Of a stretch of DNA of 64,000 bases, positions 58,106 through 64,000 are shown one piece after another. This DNA comes from Coprinopsis marcescibilis (lineage: Eukaryota > Basidiomycota > Agaricomycetes > Agaricales > Psathyrellaceae): the NCBI GenBank assembly GCA_004369085.1, contig ML210239.1:1-64000 (forward strand), read 5' to 3'. The number at the start of each line of letters is the position of its first letter. Position 1 is the stretch's first letter. The position numbers were made by a program, and so were the translations under genes. A model generated the notes under the pieces. It was given only the letters and a program-made list of their open reading frames with translations, was not told the origin of the DNA and did not search any database.

Positions 58106-60938
58106 ATGGCCGGTCACTACCAGAGAGCCAGTTTGACAGACCCAAACGCATCTCAGATCTTTGTCCCAGAGACAAAGCCAGAAGGTACCCTCACCATCCA
58201 CATCAACCCAAACACCCACCCTAACAAAGATACACAGGCGGGCCCTACGGATTCTACGACAACCCTTCCAACGCCCAAAGCAGCTTCCTCAACAATGAAA
58301 CTTTCCCTCTCAAAGAACGCACAGGCGGGAATCCCTACCGCGACTCCGAGGCCAGTGCCTACAGCACCCGCGACGAGCTCGACCCACCCTTCCAAGTTCC
58401 CGTCGCCACACGCGGTGCACCACTCCAGCGCCCCAAATCCTCGAGGAAACTCATGATCGGGTGCATCATCCTCGCCCTCCTCATCCTCGCACTGGTCATC
58501 GTGCTGCCGATCTACTTCGTGGTGATCCGACCCAAATCGGATGCGAGCAATACTGGAAACAGCTCGGGCGGCGCACAGACAAACGGACCATCAGGAACAG
58601 CCGATGCGCCGGAACCAAGCAATACCACCCCTGCAAGGCTTACTGTGAGTCTGCACTCGCAACAGGCTCGAAGGCACATACTCATGATCTACTTTTTACA
58701 GCGTGGCGGGGATGATTCTGAAGTCACAATGTCAAACGGGACAACCTTCACATACCGGAACCGATTAGGCGGAATCTGTGCGTGCACTCCCTTACCCTAG
58801 ATGTACCCGAACTAACCGCACATCCATCCACAGGGGTCCACGACCCAGAAGACCCATTCAACCTTGACGCATATCCCAACAGCTTCACACCCCCACTCAA
58901 CACCTCCTGGCGCTGGGGCTTCGACCGCGTGTACGGCGTCAACCTCGGCGGACTGTTCGTCCTCGAACCGTTTATCAATCCCGACGTTTTCCAGGCCTAC
59001 CCTGGTGCTGTAGACGAATACACGCTTACTGAGCTCATGCGTGCCGAGGGCCCAAGGGGCTTGGATGCACTGGAACGTCATTACCAGACTTTCATCGTAA
59101 GTATACACCATGCCTAGATCAGATTCTGCCCCCGATACTCCTTAAGCTCGGATGCTGACGGATACACACCCTTGCAGACCGAACAGGATATTGCAGAAAT
59201 CGCAGCCGCTGGACTGAACTGGCTCCGTGTTCCCATCGGTTTCTGGGCAATCGAAACTTACGATGGCGAACCGTTCCTCGAGAGGGTGTCCTGGAAGTGC
59301 GTTTCTCTTTTTTATTTTATTTTCAGAGAACAGGGTTTCTGATGCAGGCTTTCTGTCTAGGTACTTTTTGCAAATAGTGGAATGGGCAAGGAAGTACGGT
59401 CTCCGTATCTATCTCGATCTGCATGCAGTGCCAGGTAGCCAAAATGCTATGAACCACTCTGCTCGGTATGTGCCCATTCAAAGACCCTTTCAAACCACCA
59501 TAGCCCCCTTAAACTAACACCCTCCCCTTACACAGCCGCGGTCAGATCAACTTCCTCGCAGGCAACATGGGCCTAGCAAACGCCCAACGCACCCTATACT
59601 ACCTCCGCATCCTCGTCCAATTCATCTCCCAACCACAATACAAAGATGTCATCCCCATGTTCGGCATCGTGAACGAGCCTCAATCGCGCGGGATCGGACA
59701 AGAAACGCTGCGAAGCTTTTATCTCGAGGCTTACAACATGATCAGGGAGATCACCGGGTTCGGGGAAGGGAATGGTCCAGTGCGTTTTAATCTTCCCTCT
59801 GATTTGATCTTTTTTTTACGATTTGAACAGTACATCGTGGTTGGAGATGGGTTCCGAGTGACGCAAGAATGGCTGGGTTTAATGCCTAATGCCGACCGAT
59901 TCGTAGTTGATGCGCACCCCTACCTCGCATTTGACGAGGGCGGACCTAACCTCGACCCCCTCGACGTACCCGCCCCAGGTGGAGGTTTGGGAGGCAACTG
60001 GCCATTGACTGCATGCCAACGGTGGTCCTATATCAACGAGACGTGAGTCTTCCTCTTCATCCATACGCTCCCTCACACAACACTGACCATAACCCTCCCC
60101 CTCTCTCGTACACAGGAAAAGCCAACTTGGCGTCACGATAGGCGGGGAGTTCTCAGCAGCAATCAACGACTGTGGCTTATTCCTCCGCGAAGTCGACCGA
60201 GATTCAGTGCACCCCCAGTGCGAGCTCTACAACGACTACAGGAGCTGGAGTCCCGAGCTCAAGCAAGGCCTGCGGGCGTTCGTCGATGCCAGTTTCGACG
60301 TTATCGGTGATTTCTTCTTCTGGACTTGGAAGGTGCGTTCCCAACCCGTCTTCCAACACTGAACCACAACTGACCGCGGCCCTGATCTCCACACATAGAT
60401 CGGACCCTCGCGTGTATCAGGTCAGATTGAGACCCCATTCTGGAGTTATGAACTTGGGTTGCGAGAAGGGTGGATCCCTCGGGACCCCCGGGAGAGCATT
60501 GGGAAGTGCGCCGAGGTCGGGTTCGTCCCCACGACGACTTTCGACGGGAACTACCAGCCCTGGCACACGGGTGCCGTCCAAAACCCAGTCATCCCCGCCG
60601 AATACGTCGCCGCTAACCCCTGGCCACCCGCCGTCCTGCTCAACACCTCCTTTGGGGACGGAAACCTAGAGTTGCTGCCCACGTATGTGGCTACGGCGAG
60701 TCCCGTGATCACCTTGCCGGTTGAGGCGAGTTTGTACAGCGGGGTGAAGGACCCGAGTGTTACGCAGGGGTTGGATGGGTGGACGAATGATAATGATAGG
60801 GAGCTGGCTGTTGGACCCATTGAAGGGTGCGACTATCCCGATACGTGGAGGGGCGAGTTTGACGAGTTGCCTACTGTGCCATGTACGGTGGAGAGTGCTG
60901 GTGGAGCCGATGATAGGCGGAGAAGGAGGAGGAGGTAG
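58106..60938 (+). CDS. membrane-anchored exo-beta-1,3-glucanase, GH5 family
   Basis: Ten exons (58106-58184, 58238-58644, 58702-58777, 58834-59096, 59178-59296, 59361-59465, 59536-59779, 59831-60042, 60116-60332, 60399-60938) give 754 codons. It is a type II membrane protein: about 98 cytoplasmic residues, one helix at about 100-122 ([20 protein letters not shown]), a Ser/Thr/Pro stem, then the catalytic domain outside. The GH5 hallmarks are NWLRVPIGFW, the conserved [10 protein letters not shown], the acid/base Glu397 in GIVNEP and the nucleophile Glu513 in IGGEFS, all intact. It removes glucose from beta-1,3-glucan ends in the wall, in growth and remodelling. The C-terminus ends in a short poly-Arg run (RRRRRRR). 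It is followed by a tandem copy with the same exon pattern. Confidence 0.93.
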
Positions 60939-62011
60939 AGTCTTGCTTGATGCTCGTACTACCCCATACAACACACTTGGCTATTGTTTTCTGGTACTCT
61001 GTTTAGTAACGATGGACATATTATTTTATTCTGTATATACCTCGTCGTTCGTTTTTCATACATACCTACTACTACTACTCGCTTCCTTCGAAAATTTGCA
61101 GAGGATTTTACTAGACTCCGCAGCACAAAGTCTGTATTCATTACCATATAATTATAGATTCATCGTACTATATGTACTGCTGTTATTTAGATGCGATACA
61201 TGCTTGGCCCTGGTTTCCATCCATTGGCCGCTGCAACTTGGCTGGGAACAGACTCTTATTATGTCTTGGCAACCAGGCGAAGGCGCCGGATTCGACAGGT
61301 ATCATCATCGGTGTCACTTCTTTCACCTACCGTCGTACCTGGGTTCGTATCGTCCCACAGTAACATCCTCGTTCTTCGAAAGCTAAAGCAAAAGCTAAAC
61401 TTTAGAGCTTGATGCTGATTAGGCCTTCTCGGGTATTTTTCGGGTCTCTCGGTTCCTGGGATCCAGCTGGAAGAGGCTGTACGTACGTTACCACATATCG
61501 ACATCCATTGGCTGGGAACCTCATGTCAGCCGTCTGCTTGTCAATTGAAAAAACGTGTTGCGTGGTCAATGTTTCTTCCTTACCCCGGTACCCAAGTATT
61601 CACCTCTGCAATCGTCGTCATAGCCTTCCATACCTAACACTACACAGGTGGGTGGGGCTATTGGTACCTCATTCAGCCAACATCTTATCTGGTGTTGATC
61701 TGGTGACGAATCACACAAATACTTTCGTCATCTCGGAAATCCCAGAGGATCCCAGCCAATACAAACGATCTTGGCGTTCTCACAATAATAACCCTCCAAT
61801 CAAGCATCATGCTTGGTCCTCTTGGAACACGCTTTGGCCTGCAGCGTGGGTTCCGCGATTCTTGGCGGCGTCGAACACGACGTCAATGATGCATAACACA
61901 AAGAAAGTCCAGTCGATGGTTGGTTTAACCTTCACCTGTGGCAGCAGCCCTTTCCATCCACTCCTCATCCGACCAAGTTCCCGCTGAGGAGGTTCCAACA
62001 TCTGTGAGTGA
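60939..62011. other. intergenic region
   Basis: Between the two glucanase genes. Short plus-strand frames (for example 61409-61987) show no domain and no splice logic; I regard them as chance. It should contain the terminator of the first gene and the promoter of the second. Confidence 0.45.
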
Positions 62012-64000
62012 ATGGCTAGATCGGGAAACTACCAACGGCCTTGGGAAGTCCCGCATTACCAGTCGTCGTCCCAAGGTGCGTCAAGTTTCCCACTGTTCAC
62101 TATATAAACCATGTTCTCATCATCACCTCTCGACGGAATCTGTCAGGCGGCTACTACCAACCACAACCACGCCCGGCAACGACCTCCCAATACCCCACCG
62201 GACACGATGTCCAATACGCAGAGACGAACGGGGATTATGAATATAGCAGCCAAGACCACCAGTACCCACAGGAACAACCTCTTCCACCTCATATGGCCAT
62301 GCCCCAGCCGCCACCCCAGTCCCCGCTTCAGCCAATGTACAACGTCCATGCACCCCTCCCACCTACTCCACAGACCAAGAGATACAGCAAGCACTCGGCA
62401 GCGACCATCAGAAAGCTGAAAATCATTATTATCATCCTAATAATAATAATATTGGTGTTGGTGATCGTCCTGCCTATATACTTCCTTGTTATCCGACCTG
62501 CATCTACGCGTCAGGCGAGTGATGATCTTGCAGGATCTGGTGCAGATTCGACAGGGAGCAGTGCGGCTCCCGAACCAACAGCAACTGATAGGCCTGTACG
62601 GCTCACTGTAAGCCCCTCATTCCCCTATGTGTACGACACTCGCTGAAGCCTGTTGCTGTTAGCGAGGAGGAGACCAATCTGTCATCACAATGGAGAACGG
62701 GACAACGTTCACATACAGCAATCCATTCGGCGGTTTCTGTAAGCTAACACCTTTCCTATCTACTTTACTTTGCATTGTGCTGATGTGAGCTGTTGACTAG
62801 GGGTACATGACCCGGAAGACCCATTTAACCTCGGGGCACAGCCGAACAGCTGGACACCCCCACTCAACACCTCCTGGCGATGGGGTTCCGATCGTGTGTT
62901 CGGCGTCAACCTCGGCGGCTTGTTCGTGCTGGAACCTTTCATCAACCCTTCAGTTTACCAGAGGTATCCGGGGGCGGTGGACGAATACACGCTCACCGAG
63001 CTCATGCGTGCAGAGGGTGCAATGGGAGGCCCGGGGCTTAGAGTCCTTGAAGAACATTATGACACGTTCATCGTGAGTTTTCCCGTTTCTTTAATCTGAA
63101 AGGAAAACTGAAATGAGTAATAGACTGAACAAGATATCGCTGAGATTGCTGGGTCAGGGTTGAACTGGATACGCGTGCCTATAGGATTCTGGGCGATCGA
63201 AACTTACGAGGGAGAGCCTTTCCTAGAGAGGGTGTCATGGAGGTACATATTTCGAGCATACATCTACGATACATTCCGGATCACATTGCTCACACACATC
63301 CCTTCTCCGCGTCTAGATACTTCCTGAGGGTTATAGAGTGGGCAAGAAAGTACGGTCTTCGGGTATTCCTCGATCTACACGCAGTGCCAGGTAGCCAGAA
63401 TGGGATGAACCACTCTGCTCGGTACGTCCGATTCCATTCAACTCCTCCATCACAATGTCTGCCGGTTTCAATCTCCTGAGTCCTGACACCAATCACCACT
63501 CGGCCTCCACTCCATCCCTTCAATTTCATAATCTCTACATATCCTAATCTGAATCAAGTCACTAACCCAATTGCTGCAAAACAGGCGCGGCCAGGTAAAC
63601 CTCCTCGCGGGCAACATGGGAATCGCAAACGCCCAAAGACTACTGTACTACCTCCGCATCCTCACCCAATTCATCTCCCAACCTCAATACAAAGACCTGA
63701 TCCCCATGATCGGGATCGTGAACGAGCCAGAATCGCGTGCCACAGGCCAAGATGCGCTCCGAAGCTTTTATCTGGAGGCTTATAGGATCATCAGGGAGAT
63801 CACCGGGTATGGTGAGGGGAATGGGCCGGTATGTCCATTATGCTTACATCTTGGGCCTTTTACCCATACCATTGCTTTTGATAGTACATTGTGGTCGGAG
63901 ATGGGTTCTTGGTGACGCAGGAATGGCTGGGTCTGATGCCCAACGCGGATAGATTCGTTATGGATGTGCATCCCTACCTCGCGTTCGACGAGGGGCCTCC
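62012..64000 (+). CDS. second membrane-anchored GH5 exo-beta-1,3-glucanase, partial at window end
   Basis: Exons 62012-62075, 62147-62607, 62663-62738, 62801-63072, 63124-63242, 63317-63421, 63585-63828 and 63885 onward; the gene runs off the right edge in exon 8. The intron positions and phases match the first glucanase one for one (exons 3, 5, 6 and 7 have equal lengths), so the two arose by tandem duplication. The cytoplasmic head differs: it is rich in Pro, Gln and Tyr. The membrane helix is an Ile-rich run (62417-62490, [19 protein letters not shown]). The catalytic domain keeps [26 protein letters not shown] and the acid/base IVNEP; the nucleophile lies beyond the window. The role is the same: hydrolysis of beta-1,3-glucan at the cell surface. 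Confidence 0.92.

Noticed and set aside
61409..61987. 192-codon plus-strand frame between the glucanases
   Set aside because: No domain, no homology I recognise, and composition like the surrounding non-coding DNA.

Overview
The window is nuclear DNA from a filamentous basidiomycete, most likely an Agaricomycete mushroom-forming fungus. The evidence is many short (about 50-70 nt) GT-AG introns, dense genes with short intergenic spaces, a NACHT-ankyrin receptor relic, a TPR-CHAT protein, pogo-like transposons, and orthologues of fungal housekeeping genes (eIF3a, mitochondrial EF-G, Cch1 calcium channel, GH5 exo-beta-1,3-glucanase). All gene models were spliced by eye; where exon lengths and phases were checked, they add up to whole codon numbers.

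Layout. 1-3.8 kb: no confident gene, only weak minus-strand candidates. 3.9-4.6 kb: a four-exon gene for a small protein of unknown function. 5.4-6.1 kb: a secreted protein with four six-cysteine modules. 6.5-9.4 kb: a decayed NACHT-ankyrin (NLR-type) gene. 10.4-17.9 kb: a 2,445-residue low-complexity protein with WDDDF motifs, possibly Byr4/Bfa1-like. 19.0-34.8 kb: three paralogous two-exon genes for secretory-pathway proteins, separated by transposons. 35.3-39.7 kb: a TPR-CHAT protease-like gene. 40.8-49.2 kb: Cch1. 50.1-53.5 kb: eIF3a. 54.0-57.1 kb: mitochondrial elongation factor G. 58.1-64.0 kb: two tandem membrane-anchored GH5 glucanases, the second cut by the window edge.

The most interesting region is 19-40 kb. 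The three paralogues share a signal peptide, a phase-2 intron at the same place, a conserved W-H-[FY]-G-L motif before the intron and an N-C-[FL]-D-F-T motif after it (the His-then-Cys order of permuted papain-like folds such as LRAT and PPPDE), and a 12-bp upstream box. Two end in KDEL or TDEL, so they should stay in the ER. The third has lost that tail and gained about 1,000 residues of Ala/Gly/Arg repeat. I do not recognise this as a described family. Two TA-target DNA transposons lie head to tail between paralogues 2 and 3, the younger inserted exactly in the target-site duplication of the older. Next to them lies a TPR-CHAT gene, a class linked to caspase-like proteolysis; any functional link is inference.

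The right third (40-64 kb) is ordinary conserved core genome. cch1, eIF3a and mef1 run in series on the minus strand, and mef1 and the first glucanase are divergent across about 970 bp.
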